Source of the DNA: an uncultured Flavobacteriaceae bacterium
GTDB lineage: Bacteria > Bacteroidota > Bacteroidia > Flavobacteriales > Flavobacteriaceae
Direction: 5' to 3'
Length of the DNA stretch: 64,000 nt
Assembly: GCA_947488345.1 (NCBI GenBank)
Contig: CANKZQ010000003.1
Coordinates: forward strand, 434,001-498,000
Position numbers and translations under genes: made by a program. Numbering within the stretch: position 1 is the stretch's first letter; the number at the start of each line of letters is the position of its first letter. Shown one piece after another: positions 18,529 to 26,652 of the stretch. The notes under the pieces were generated by a model. It worked only from the letters and a program-made list of their open reading frames with translations. It was not told where the DNA came from and searched no databases.

Positions 18529-20097
18529 TTATTCTTTTTTAATCACTATAAATTCTGTACGCTTATTCTCGTTGTGTTCAACTTCTTTACATTTGACATT
18601 ATTGGCACACTTATTCAATAATTTTGTCTCTCCGTAACCGGCCCCGGTAATTCTACTTGCATCAATTCCTTGTTCAATTAAATAAGACACCGTCGCCGCA
18701 GCTCGCTTCTTTGACAGCCATAAATTCAGTGCGTCTGGGCCACGTGAGTCTGTATGTGCTCCAAAATCGATGATCATATTTGGATATTTATTCATCAAAC
18801 GTACAACTTTGCCCAAGGCCTTTTCGGAAGCTTCTTTAATATCGGCCTTGTTTAATTCGAACCGAATATTATCCACATTTAACATTTGAATACTGTCTCT
18901 CGTGATAAACTCTTTTTCATCAATCAAAATTTCTACTTCATTTTTTAACCCATTAGCATTTGATGTTGCTAAAAGCGTACTTGACGGAAAAAATCCGTTT
19001 TTTGAGACTTCAATCGTATAATCTACGGCACAATCCAATCCGAAATAAAACGCACCATCTGCTAAGGTTGATACCGTTCTCAATTTATTCCCTTCATTAT
19101 CAATTAATGAAACCAAGGCATTTTGTAACGTATAGCCCGTAATTTTATCCTTCACAACCCCTGTTACTGACTGATCACATAAGGTAATTGTGGTTTTTTG
19201 TACAAACGTATAAATATCATCATCGCCTTCGCCTCCTTCTCTATTTGACGAAAAATAGCCTTGTAATTTCTCACTGTTAATGATGAAGGAAAAATCATCT
19301 CTTTTACTATTAATGGTTGTTCCTAAATTGATTGGTTCGGGTATAGAACCATCAAGTTTTGTTACATAGACATCTAACCCTCCTTCACCACCTTTTCTAT
19401 TGGAAGAGAAGTAGATTAAATCGCCATCAATGTATGGTGTATATTCTTTATACGGAGAATTTACGGTAGGACCTAAATTGACAGGTTTTCCGTAATAACC
19501 GTTTTTTATCTCTACATAAAAAATGTCTTTATCACCCAATGTACCTGGCATATCAGATACAAAGTAAATACGTTCACCATCTCTGCTGATAAACGGATGA
19601 CCTGCGTCATGTCCGTCACTATTAAAAGGAAGGTTTTCTAAATTTTTCCACTCGCCATTTTCGGCAACGGTAGCTTTAAATATTTTAACACTTTTCGATT
19701 TTATTCTTCTATTTACCTTGTCATTTGAGGTAAAGTATACTTCTTTTAAATCGGAAGAAAAACTTACGAAAGCATCGTGATATTTGGTATTTACATTTTC
19801 TGAAAAGGGTTTTACATTTATGATCTCACCACTTTCTGTTAAATCACCTACATATAAATCCAAAAAAGGCTGTTTATTCCCTCGCCAGACTCTGTTGTTA
19901 ATACCTGGTTTTTTTCTGGTTGATGAGAATACAATTTTCTCGCCCATGAATGTTGAACCAAAATCAGAATATCTGGTATTTGCATCGATGCTTTTAATAC
20001 TGTAGGCCGCTGCCATAATAGAATCGGCTCGTTCTATTTGAGCTGATACAAACATACTACTTGACAATAGTATCAGGGAGCATAAAAATCGTTTCAT
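18529..20097 (-). CDS. OmpA family protein with WD40-like propeller and regulatory-like domain
   Basis: A 522-residue periplasmic, outer-membrane-associated protein. After a signal peptide (cleaved after SSMFVSAQ) come PD40/WD40-like propeller repeats (HPFISRDGERIYFVSD, TPYIDGDLIYFSSNRKGGEGG, SFIINSEKLQGYFSSNREGGEGDDDIY; about 150-300), a carboxypeptidase-regulatory-like domain (about 305-395), and an OmpA peptidoglycan-binding domain (about 405-520) with the key HTDSRG Asp and the following Arg. The order propeller-CRD-OmpA resembles PorE of the type IX secretion system but without the N-terminal TPR; a T9SS role is not shown. Its own candidate sigma-54 promoter lies at 20119-20136. It is a paralogue in modules of the two genes upstream. 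Confidence 0.9.
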   Translation of the reverse strand: MKRFLCSLILLSSSMFVSAQIERADSIMAAAYSIKSIDANTRYSDFGSTFMGEKIVFSSTRKKPGINNRVWRGNKQPFLDLYVGDLTESGEIINVKPFSENVNTKYHDAFVSFSSDLKEVYFTSNDKVNRRIKSKSVKIFKATVAENGEWKNLENLPFNSDGHDAGHPFISRDGERIYFVSDMPGTLGDKDIFYVEIKNGYYGKPVNLGPTVNSPYKEYTPYIDGDLIYFSSNRKGGEGGLDVYVTKLDGSIPEPINLGTTINSKRDDFSFIINSEKLQGYFSSNREGGEGDDDIYTFVQKTTITLCDQSVTGVVKDKITGYTLQNALVSLIDNEGNKLRTVSTLADGAFYFGLDCAVDYTIEVSKNGFFPSSTLLATSNANGLKNEVEILIDEKEFITRDSIQMLNVDNIRFELNKADIKEASEKALGKVVRLMNKYPNMIIDFGAHTDSRGPDALNLWLSKKRAAATVSYLIEQGIDASRITGAGYGETKLLNKCANNVKCKEVEHNENKRTEFIVIKKE

Positions 20098-20118
20098 TGG
20101 TTGGTTTTCTTTTATATA

Positions 20119-20136
20119 AGCAAATGGTGTACCAAA
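20119..20136 (-). promoter_or_regulatory. Candidate sigma-54 (-24/-12) promoter before OmpA gene
   Basis: The minus strand reads TTTGGTACA-CCAT-TTGCT. This fits the -24 (TTGGYACR) and -12 (TTGCW) elements with the required 4-base gap and no mismatch. The predicted start of transcription, about 12 bases past the GC, is near 20109, leaving a leader of about 12 bases to the ATG at 20097. It lies in the 49-base gap after the preceding gene, so the OmpA gene could be switched separately. Confidence 0.6.
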
Positions 20137-20146
20137 ATAAGCAGTA

Positions 20147-20527
20147 TTATTCTTTATGAAGACCTAAAATTATCATTAGCTTCATCGTTTCACCTTTTTT
20201 TCTAGTTGTTTTGAATTCTTTCTCTTGAAGTTTATATCCCTTTTTTTGCGCCTTTATTGTATAATTTGAATTACATTTTACTTTAAATGAGAAAACTGCA
20301 TCTTTTTTAATTACAATAGATTTTAAGACATTATCTGAATCGTCAAGGAGCATTACTTCAACCCCTTCTAACAATTCTCTCAAATTCTTATCTCTTACTT
20401 CTCCAGAAACATTTTGAACGCAATCGGCATCATTATTTTTGGCAATATTTACGTCTGAAATAAACATATTTAAAACGAACAGGATAGGCAAGGAGATTTT
20501 TAATAACATCGGATATAACTTTAACAT
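20147..20527 (-). CDS. Stand-alone carboxypeptidase-regulatory-like domain protein
   Basis: A 126-residue secreted protein: a hydrophobic N-terminus (residues about 8-25), then one CRD-type beta-sandwich (CVQNVSGEVRDKN...LEGVEVMLLDD...FSFKVKCNSNYTIKAQKKGYK). It matches the N-terminal half of the protein encoded just upstream (CSQTISGEVRDK...FSFSIACETKYTLKGMKEEF) almost segment by segment, but ends where the linker to OmpA would begin. It therefore looks like a duplicated copy that lost its OmpA domain. The gap to the upstream gene is 7 bases, so the two are co-transcribed. No function is known for such a free domain. Confidence 0.8.
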   Translation of the reverse strand: MLKLYPMLLKISLPILFVLNMFISDVNIAKNNDADCVQNVSGEVRDKNLRELLEGVEVMLLDDSDNVLKSIVIKKDAVFSFKVKCNSNYTIKAQKKGYKLQEKEFKTTRKKGETMKLMIILGLHKE

Positions 20528-20534
20528 ATTTAAT

Positions 20535-21431
20535 TTACATTTTCACAATCACAAATTCTACTCTGCGATTAGCAGCTCTCTCTTCATCGGTACATTCAAC
20601 ATCATTGGTACATTTATTAACGATGAATTTTTCTTCATAACCCTTTCCAGTAATTCTCGATCGCGCAATACCTTTACTCACTACATAATCAATCACCCTT
20701 TTGGCTCTTCTATCTGACATCCATTGGTTGTATTGCACGTCTCCCTTAGCATCGGTATGCGCTGCACATTCGATGACTATCTTAGGATATTTTTTCATTA
20801 TACTCACAATTTTCAATAGATCATTCTTCGCCTTTTGATTCAACCATGAAGATTCATAATCAAAGTATACAGGTTCTATATTCGGAATATATCGCGTACC
20901 CTCATCGCTCGTCACCGTTATTTCTCTTGGAACTTCCTTAACTGGTTCTTTCTTTTCAACTACTTCTCTAATCACTGGCTCTTCAATTTCCTCAACTGGT
21001 ATCTCTGGAGTTGCAGTTTGCACTTCAACTTCAGCTGTCGCAACACTGTCTATAGTTTTGGCATTGGCAGCCCCATCACTTACAAAATCGATATTTCCTT
21101 TATCTAATAAAATAATTAGCTGTAGTACTCTCTTATCTTGGTTAGTTGTTGTAAATGTTTTCGACTCTGCGGTAAACTCCTCTTTCATTCCTTTCAAGGT
21201 ATATTTCGTCTCACAAGCAATTGAAAAAGAGAAAAAACCATCTTCTTTAATCGTTTGCGTTTGCAAGACAGCTCCGTTTTCATCGCTCAAGGTCACCTCA
21301 GAACCCACCAAAACATCTGTTGAGATCTTATCTCTTACTTCACCGCTAATTGTTTGGCTGCAGCCCGTTTCCTGAGCAGAAGCTGTTACTCCCGAAAACG
21401 CTAGTATAACCACAAATAAAAATTGCCTCAT
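20535..21431 (-). CDS. OmpA family protein with N-terminal regulatory-like domain
   Basis: A 298-residue periplasmic protein. After the signal peptide (MRQFLFVVILAF, cleaved near SAQ) come a CRD-like domain (about 25-105), a Glu/Pro/Val-rich linker (EVQTATPEIPVEEIEEPVI) and an OmpA domain (about 185-298) with HTDAKG and the downstream Arg needed for peptidoglycan binding. The reading frame extends 10 codons upstream, but I chose the ATG at 21431, which is preceded by AGAAGAA and starts the signal peptide. A palindromic promoter lies upstream (21454-21468). Probably links the outer membrane or a secreted partner to the wall. Confidence 0.88.
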   Translation of the reverse strand: MRQFLFVVILAFSGVTASAQETGCSQTISGEVRDKISTDVLVGSEVTLSDENGAVLQTQTIKEDGFFSFSIACETKYTLKGMKEEFTAESKTFTTTNQDKRVLQLIILLDKGNIDFVSDGAANAKTIDSVATAEVEVQTATPEIPVEEIEEPVIREVVEKKEPVKEVPREITVTSDEGTRYIPNIEPVYFDYESSWLNQKAKNDLLKIVSIMKKYPKIVIECAAHTDAKGDVQYNQWMSDRRAKRVIDYVVSKGIARSRITGKGYEEKFIVNKCTNDVECTDEERAANRRVEFVIVKM

Positions 21432-21453
21432 TTCTTCTAAAATTACAATTATT

Positions 21454-21468
21454 AGTATCAAAGATACT
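21454..21468 (-). promoter_or_regulatory. -7 box embedded in a dyad before the CRD-OmpA gene
   Basis: The minus strand reads AGTATC-TTT-GATACT, a perfect 6-bp inverted repeat, and the -7 element TATCTTTG lies inside it. The distance to the ATG at 21431 is about 27 bases. The dyad could be chance, or a regulator site on the promoter. Confidence 0.5.
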
Positions 21469-21507
21469 TTTTTTGGTTTAAACTTAAAACCTATTAGTTC
21501 AAACGCA

Positions 21508-21540
21508 AAAAACCGTCCTAAATTACTTAGAACGGTTTTT
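21508..21540 (-). terminator. Terminator after trigger factor gene
   Basis: Arms AAAAACCGTCCTAA and TTAGAACGGTTTTT around a 5-base loop. The single mismatch is a C-A clash in plus-strand RNA but a G-U wobble in minus-strand RNA, which points to use by the minus-strand tig gene ending at 21590. Confidence 0.85.
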
Positions 21541-21589
21541 ATTTATTTCTAACTATTCGCGTAACGCCGATAGCTACTTAAATTCTTAA

Positions 21590-22912
21590 TTATTTGTATA
21601 CTTCTTTTACAAAGTCATCAAAAGAAACTTCCTTTTCTTTTAGTTTTACATTCTCTTTGTAAAAAGTTAATAGTTTTTGACTCATCAATTGTTCTGACAA
21701 ACGTTTCGCCTCTTCTTGATTACCTAAAATTCTACCCGCGATATCATCTAATTCTTTTTCCTCAGGATTTGCATTACCAAATTGTGCCATTTGCCCTTTG
21801 ATAAAACCTTTTGCGAACTCTTTCAATTCATCAAAGGTTACCTGTAGGTTATTGTCCTTACTTATTTTTCCTTCGATTAACTGATAACGCAATCCTTTTT
21901 CAGAACGGTTAAATTCTTCTGCCGCTTCTTCTGCTGACAATTGCTTTTCTCCTGCTACAGCTAACCATTTTTGCAAAAATTCAGCTGGTAAATCAAATTT
22001 TGTATTTTCGATTAAACTCTCGGTAATAGCATTTAATAATTGCTGATCTGCTTGTTGTTCGAATTGCTTTTCAGCATCCTCCTGCAACTTCGCTCTAAAA
22101 TCTTTTTCGCTTTTTACCACATCTTTACCAAACAATTTATCAAATAACTCTTGATCTAGTTTAGCTGGTTCGGTTGTGCTTGTTTCCTCAAGAGAAAATT
22201 GAACTTCAATTGCCAAACCGTGCGCATCATCGTGAGAAACTCCTAAATGCGTTTCTAACAAATGATCATCATTAAACAACCCTTTCGTTTTTAGCTTAAT
22301 CACATCACCTGGTTTCGCTCCTAAAAACTTTTTTGCATTGGGCTTTCCTTTAATGACTTCTAACTTAAAGGTTGTTTTTTTCTCAATTTCTTTTTCTTCA
22401 TTTACAAATGTACCTGTTACATTCGCCCCTTCAACAACCTCTGTTTGAGAAATAATCTTACCATATCGCTCTTGAATATTAGCAGCTTGGTCATCAATCA
22501 TTTTCTTATCTGCAACAATTTTGTATTGCGTAATTGCTTTTTTTGGTTGTAAGTTCACCTCAAATTCTGGGGAAAGACCTAATTCGAATTCAAAAGAAAA
22601 CTGCTCGGTATCCCAAGAAAAATCTTCTTGAACTTTCGGCAAAGGGTTCCCTAAAATATCTAATTTTTCTTCTACTAAAAATTTACTCAATGAATCTTGC
22701 AACAACTTATTTACCTCATCTATCAGCACCGGTTTTTCATATTGCTTCTTGACCAAACTCATTGGCACATGCCCTTTTCTAAAACCAGGAATATTCGCTT
22801 TTTTACGATAATCTTGTAAAATTTCGGTTACTTTACTCTGATAATCTTCTTGCGTAATATCAATTTTTACAACTGCATTTAGGGCGTCGATATTTTCTTT
22901 AGTAATATTCAT
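21590..22912 (-). CDS. tig: Trigger factor, ribosome-associated chaperone
   Basis: Binds the ribosome at the tunnel exit and shields nascent chains. The 440-residue protein has the ribosome-binding signature (IPGFRKGHVPMSLVKKQY, residues about 39-56), a central region where the FKBP prolyl-isomerase domain is expected (about 150-240; strongly diverged, ANVTGTFVNEEKE), and a helical C-terminal chaperone domain (about 245-440). The isomerase pocket does not look conserved, so chaperone activity without isomerase activity is likely. A terminator follows and no gene is tightly linked upstream. Confidence 0.94.
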   Translation of the reverse strand: MNITKENIDALNAVVKIDITQEDYQSKVTEILQDYRKKANIPGFRKGHVPMSLVKKQYEKPVLIDEVNKLLQDSLSKFLVEEKLDILGNPLPKVQEDFSWDTEQFSFEFELGLSPEFEVNLQPKKAITQYKIVADKKMIDDQAANIQERYGKIISQTEVVEGANVTGTFVNEEKEIEKKTTFKLEVIKGKPNAKKFLGAKPGDVIKLKTKGLFNDDHLLETHLGVSHDDAHGLAIEVQFSLEETSTTEPAKLDQELFDKLFGKDVVKSEKDFRAKLQEDAEKQFEQQADQQLLNAITESLIENTKFDLPAEFLQKWLAVAGEKQLSAEEAAEEFNRSEKGLRYQLIEGKISKDNNLQVTFDELKEFAKGFIKGQMAQFGNANPEEKELDDIAGRILGNQEEAKRLSEQLMSQKLLTFYKENVKLKEKEVSFDDFVKEVYK

Positions 22913-22999
22913 CTCTTCTTAATTTCTCTTTGCTTAATAATATGCTTATTTTATGACCTAAGCGGGCGCAAAATTAGTAATTTTCTGTTATAAAACAAC

Positions 23000-23371
23000 T
23001 TATGATCGCTTTTGTTTTTTCTCTTTTAACAAGGAATAGAGTATCGATTGGAAAAATGAAAGCAATAAACTAAAAAGTAACGCATATAAAAATCCGGAAA
23101 CGGCAAAGCCATCTATTAATTTATCAGCTAACATAATTATCATGGCATTGATTACAAATAAAAACAAACCCAAGGTGAGTATGGTTATGGGTAAGGTAAA
23201 TAAAATAATCAACGGACGTACAAAAATTCGCAGCAACCCTAGGACAATCGCAACCACAATGGCTGAAGTGTAACCATTTACATGGATACCTGGTAATATT
23301 TCGGCAAGTATAACTACAGCTATCGCCGTAAGTAACATTTTTAATATAATTTTCATAATACTGATATTCAT
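23000..23371 (-). CDS. Four-helix membrane protein of the phage-holin superfamily IV type
   Basis: A 123-residue protein with four hydrophobic helices: about 8-25, 30-50 (TSAIVVAIVLGLLRIFVRPLI), 55-80 (LPITILTLGLFLFVINAMIIML) and 92-115, with the conserved RP-L-ILF-LPI-ILTLGLF pattern of PF04020. The family name refers to a resemblance to phage holins; in chromosomes it is a common small envelope protein of unknown role and there is no phage context here. A -7 box TATCTTTG (23406-23399) rules out the farthest upstream start (a TTG at 23401). The ATGs at 23371 and 23356 both remain possible. Confidence 0.85.
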   Translation of the reverse strand: MNISIMKIILKMLLTAIAVVILAEILPGIHVNGYTSAIVVAIVLGLLRIFVRPLIILFTLPITILTLGLFLFVINAMIIMLADKLIDGFAVSGFLYALLFSLLLSFFQSILYSLLKEKKQKRS

Positions 23372-23433
23372 CGATTCAATTTCAACAGAACCGATATTCA
23401 AAGATATGAACGTCTACAATTATGCCAAAAAAG

Positions 23434-24201
23434 TTAAACGGTCAAAAAACTGACAACATAGTCATAAAAGTCATTCGGATTCTCGGCATGCAGCCAATGG
23501 CCTGCATTTTTGACAGTAACTACCTGGTAGTTTGGAAAATGCCCTTCAATCAATGAGAAGTCTTCATTCGTTATATAGCCAGAATTTGCACCTCGTAAAA
23601 AAAGGGTGTCTCCAGTGTAACTTGATAACGAAGGCAATTGAACACCAACCTCATCATAAGAATCGGTCAAAGCCTTTAAATTAAATCGAAATGCCAACTG
23701 CTCTTTTGTTTTTCTATACACATTCTTTAACAAAAATTGACGCACTCCAAATTCGGGAATATATTTCTCTAATTCGTCGTTCACCGCTCCTCTCGACGTT
23801 TGCACAGAGAAATCAATAGCGTTTAGACCATCTAAAATATCTTGATGATGCGCAGAGTAATAACGTGGCCCTATATCGGCGACCATCAATTTATGAACAA
23901 TCTGAGGATATGATACCGCAAAAAACATTGCTGTTTTGCCTCCCATAGAATGACCTAACAGCACTATATCTTTCAGCTTATGATGTTTTATGTATCGAAA
24001 CAAATCATCGGCCAACACTTCATAATCAAATTCATCATCATGAAAACTGCGTCCATGGTTTCTTTGATCAATAAGATGTACTTCATAATTAGAAGCAAAG
24101 CGATTTCCGAGTGTTTTCCAGTTATCACTCATTCCTAGAAATCCGTGAAGAATTAATAATGGCTCACCTTGACCGAGTATTTGAGAATGTAATATCTCCA
24201 T
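23434..24201 (-). CDS. Alpha/beta hydrolase (YbfF-like esterase)
   Basis: A 255-residue cytosolic hydrolase with the oxyanion motif LHGFLGMSDNW (residues 18-28), nucleophile elbow GHSMGG (Ser near 95), an acidic residue after the cap region, and the catalytic His in NAGHWLHAENP near 235. The overall length and the HGFLG...W pattern match YbfF-type acyl-CoA or ester hydrolases. Its start overlaps the pdxJ stop by one base, so the genes are coupled; a role in vitamin B6 metabolism is not implied by the family. The substrate is unknown. Confidence 0.88.
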   Translation of the reverse strand: MEILHSQILGQGEPLLILHGFLGMSDNWKTLGNRFASNYEVHLIDQRNHGRSFHDDEFDYEVLADDLFRYIKHHKLKDIVLLGHSMGGKTAMFFAVSYPQIVHKLMVADIGPRYYSAHHQDILDGLNAIDFSVQTSRGAVNDELEKYIPEFGVRQFLLKNVYRKTKEQLAFRFNLKALTDSYDEVGVQLPSLSSYTGDTLFLRGANSGYITNEDFSLIEGHFPNYQVVTVKNAGHWLHAENPNDFYDYVVSFLTV

Positions 24202-24914
24202 TATTGTAATTTGTATTTATACATATTAATTACATTTTGCAACCCTAAATATAAAGACTCAGCGATTAACGCATGACCTATAGATACTTCCAATAAATTT
24301 GGAATACTAGTAGCAAAAAAATGAATGTTCTCCAGATTTAAATCGTGCCCAGCATTGATCCCCAAACCTAACTCCGAGGCCAGCTCAGCACTCTTCACAT
24401 AAGGCTCTATCGCCTTTTTATTTTCAAGTGCATATTGCGCTGCAAATTCTTCTGTATACAATTCGATTCTATCAGCACCGGTCTTCGCAGCCTCTTCAAT
24501 TAATGATAAATTTGGATCCATAAAAATTGAAGTACGAATGTTATTACGCTTAAACTCATCAATGACTTCTGTTAAAAAAACTTGATGGGTCTTAGTATCC
24601 CAACCTGCATTCGACGTAATCGCATCAACAGCATCAGGTACCAACGTGACTTGCGTTGGTTTTACTGCTAACACCAAATCCATAAATGACGGTATTGGAT
24701 TTCCCTCAATATTATATTCTGTACTTATAATTGGTTTTAAATCATAAGCATCTTGATATCTGATATGACGTTCGTCTGGTCTCGGATGAATCGTAATCCC
24801 CTCAGCTCCAAATTCCTGAATATCTATTGCCGATTGCACCAAATTGGGAGTATTCCCTCCTCGTGAATTACGCAGTGTTGCTATTTTATTAATATTTACG
24901 CTTAATTTCGTCAT
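24201..24914 (-). CDS. pdxJ: Pyridoxine 5'-phosphate synthase
   Basis: Closes the pyridine ring of vitamin B6 from 1-deoxyxylulose 5-phosphate and 3-amino-2-oxopropyl phosphate (DXP-dependent pathway). The 237-residue TIM barrel starts with the typical LSVNINKIATLRNSRGG (substrate-binding loop), then GITIHPRPDERHI (residues about 40-52), LVPD near 92, and the phosphate-binding GINAGHDLN near 193. Length is normal. First gene of a two-gene operon with the hydrolase. The divergent CBS gene shares its 84-base upstream region. Confidence 0.96.
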   Translation of the reverse strand: MTKLSVNINKIATLRNSRGGNTPNLVQSAIDIQEFGAEGITIHPRPDERHIRYQDAYDLKPIISTEYNIEGNPIPSFMDLVLAVKPTQVTLVPDAVDAITSNAGWDTKTHQVFLTEVIDEFKRNNIRTSIFMDPNLSLIEEAAKTGADRIELYTEEFAAQYALENKKAIEPYVKSAELASELGLGINAGHDLNLENIHFFATSIPNLLEVSIGHALIAESLYLGLQNVINMYKYKLQ

Positions 24915-24998
24915 TTAAAAATTTCTTTTATTTACTGAATTTACCAACAACAAAAATAGTGCATTTGTAAGTTTATTTTACTTATTTTGCAATTATAT

Positions 24999-25658
24999 AT
25001 GCAAACATCAGATTACATATCAAAAGACGTCAAAGCGCTCTCCCCAAATGATACCATATTCAAGGCTCAAAAGCTTTTTGAGCACTTAACTTTTACACAT
25101 TTACCAATAGTTGAAGAGAATATATATGTAGGATCTATTTCAGAAGCCGATGTTCAAATCATAGAGGAAGGCGATAACACAATAGCCAACTATAAATATC
25201 TTTACAACACTTTTTTCTCACTTGAGAATACCAATTGGCTTGAGTTACTAAAAGAATTCGCGGCGAATGATACTACAATACTACCGGTACTTAATGATAA
25301 AAAGAAATATATCGGGTATTATGAATTGACCGATATTTTACATATTTTCAATAACACGCCGTTTCTCAGTGAAACTGGAGCGATTCTCGTGGTTGAGAAA
25401 CCGATAAAGGATTACTCTTTTAGTGAAATTGCTCAAATAATAGAATCGAACAACGGGAAATTATTGGGCGCTTTTGTGTCCAACATCGTGAATGAAGTCG
25501 CCGAGATAACCATTAAACTGAACGATCAGGATTTAAATAATACAATTCAATCTTTTCGTCGTTACGAATACACCATTATTACTGGAATTCAAGAAGATGA
25601 ATACCTCAACAGTCTAAAAGAACGTTCTGACTACCTTCAAAAATACCTAAACATGTAA
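24999..25658 (+). CDS. CBS domain protein
   Basis: A 219-residue cytosolic protein with two CBS motifs (residues about 1-55, SPNDTIFKAQKLFEHLTFTHLPIVEENIYVGSISEADV, and about 75-120, DTTILPVLNDKKKYIGYYELTDIL) followed by a C-terminal ACT-like beta/alpha segment (about 130-215). CBS pairs bind adenosine nucleotides. The frame also has an in-frame TTG at 24987, but I use the ATG at 24999 because the TTG lies in the likely -7 region (ATTTTGC). It is 3 bases before nadK, which suggests a link to adenylate or NAD status, though this is inference. Confidence 0.88.
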   Translation: MQTSDYISKDVKALSPNDTIFKAQKLFEHLTFTHLPIVEENIYVGSISEADVQIIEEGDNTIANYKYLYNTFFSLENTNWLELLKEFAANDTTILPVLNDKKKYIGYYELTDILHIFNNTPFLSETGAILVVEKPIKDYSFSEIAQIIESNNGKLLGAFVSNIVNEVAEITIKLNDQDLNNTIQSFRRYEYTIITGIQEDEYLNSLKERSDYLQKYLNM

Positions 25659-25661
25659 CTT

Positions 25662-26534
25662 ATGAAAGTAGCCATTTACGGACAAAATTATAAGAATGAA
25701 GCTTTAGAGTACTTAGACAACTTGTTAGCTTGTCTAAAGGAGTATAATATAGAAGTTGTTATCGAGAAACAATTTTATAACTTATTAAATACGAATAAAA
25801 AGTTGAGCACTTTTTCAAGTCATGATGATTTGGATAATTCATTCAATTTAATGTTTACCATAGGTGGAGATGGAACCTTCTTGAGAGCCATTACCTATGT
25901 TCGAGATTTGAGCATCCCAATTATTGGAATCAACACTGGCCGATTGGGTTTTTTAGCCACCATACAAAAAGAGGATATCAAAACTGCTGTTAGTGCTTTA
26001 GTCGAAAAGCAATATACGATTAAAGAGCGTTCATTGCTACAAATAAAAACCTCAACGCAAAACGAAGCACTTGATGATCTCAACTTCGCATTAAATGAAG
26101 TAACTGTAGCAAGAAGAAATACAACTTCTATGATTACGGTAGAAACGTATTTGGATGAAGAATATTTAACATCGTATTGGGCTGATGGATTGATTGTATC
26201 TACGCCTACAGGTTCTACTGGATATTCTTTAAGTTGTGGGGGACCGGTAATTACTCCACAGGCAAAAAGTTTTGTTTTGACACCAATTGCTCCTCATAAT
26301 TTAAATGCTAGACCATTAGTCATTCCAGATGAGACACGGATAAAACTAAAAATAATTGGACGAGAAAAGCAGGCTTTAATATCTTTAGACTCCAGAATAA
26401 CCGTCGTTGATAACGAAACTGAAGTATTTATAAAAAAGGCACCTTTTACCTTAAAAATTCTTCAGTTACACAATCAGACTTTCTTAAAAACGTTGCGTGC
26501 AAAACTTTTATGGGGTGAAGATAAACGCAATTAA
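25662..26534 (+). CDS. nadK: NAD kinase
   Basis: Phosphorylates NAD to NADP in the cytosol. The 290-residue protein has the signature GGDGTFLRA (residues about 70-78), the second conserved block LNEVTVAR...TSYWADGLIVSTPTGSTGYSLSCGGP (about 147-195), and the C-terminal beta-sandwich with PIAPHNLNARPLVIPD. Length is normal. Second gene after the CBS protein, 3 bases away. A -7 box and 118 bases separate it from the next gene. Confidence 0.97.
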   Translation: MKVAIYGQNYKNEALEYLDNLLACLKEYNIEVVIEKQFYNLLNTNKKLSTFSSHDDLDNSFNLMFTIGGDGTFLRAITYVRDLSIPIIGINTGRLGFLATIQKEDIKTAVSALVEKQYTIKERSLLQIKTSTQNEALDDLNFALNEVTVARRNTTSMITVETYLDEEYLTSYWADGLIVSTPTGSTGYSLSCGGPVITPQAKSFVLTPIAPHNLNARPLVIPDETRIKLKIIGREKQALISLDSRITVVDNETEVFIKKAPFTLKILQLHNQTFLKTLRAKLLWGEDKRN

Positions 26535-26628
26535 AGGATAACTTAATACTCTTTACAACAATATTATACAATAAAAACTGTTAATCAAAAAAGACCATTT
26601 TTAACTACCCAAACAATATAGATTTATT

Positions 26629-26636
26629 TATATTTG
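26629..26636 (+). promoter_or_regulatory. -7 box of the DUF6089-uppS-bamA run
   Basis: TATATTTG fits TAnnTTTG and lies 16 bases before the ATG at 26653. No clear TTTG -33 partner is visible. It probably starts the long envelope-biogenesis transcript. Confidence 0.5.
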
Positions 26637-26652
26637 CAAACCCTTTTTAAAA

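Noticed and set aside
18529..20097. PorE of the type IX secretion system
   Set aside because: Propeller, CRD and OmpA match the PorE layout, but the N-terminal TPR is missing and no other T9SS gene is near, so I only call it an OmpA family protein.
23000..23371. Prophage holin
   Set aside because: The family name only records a resemblance. No other phage gene is near, and the protein is flanked by housekeeping genes.
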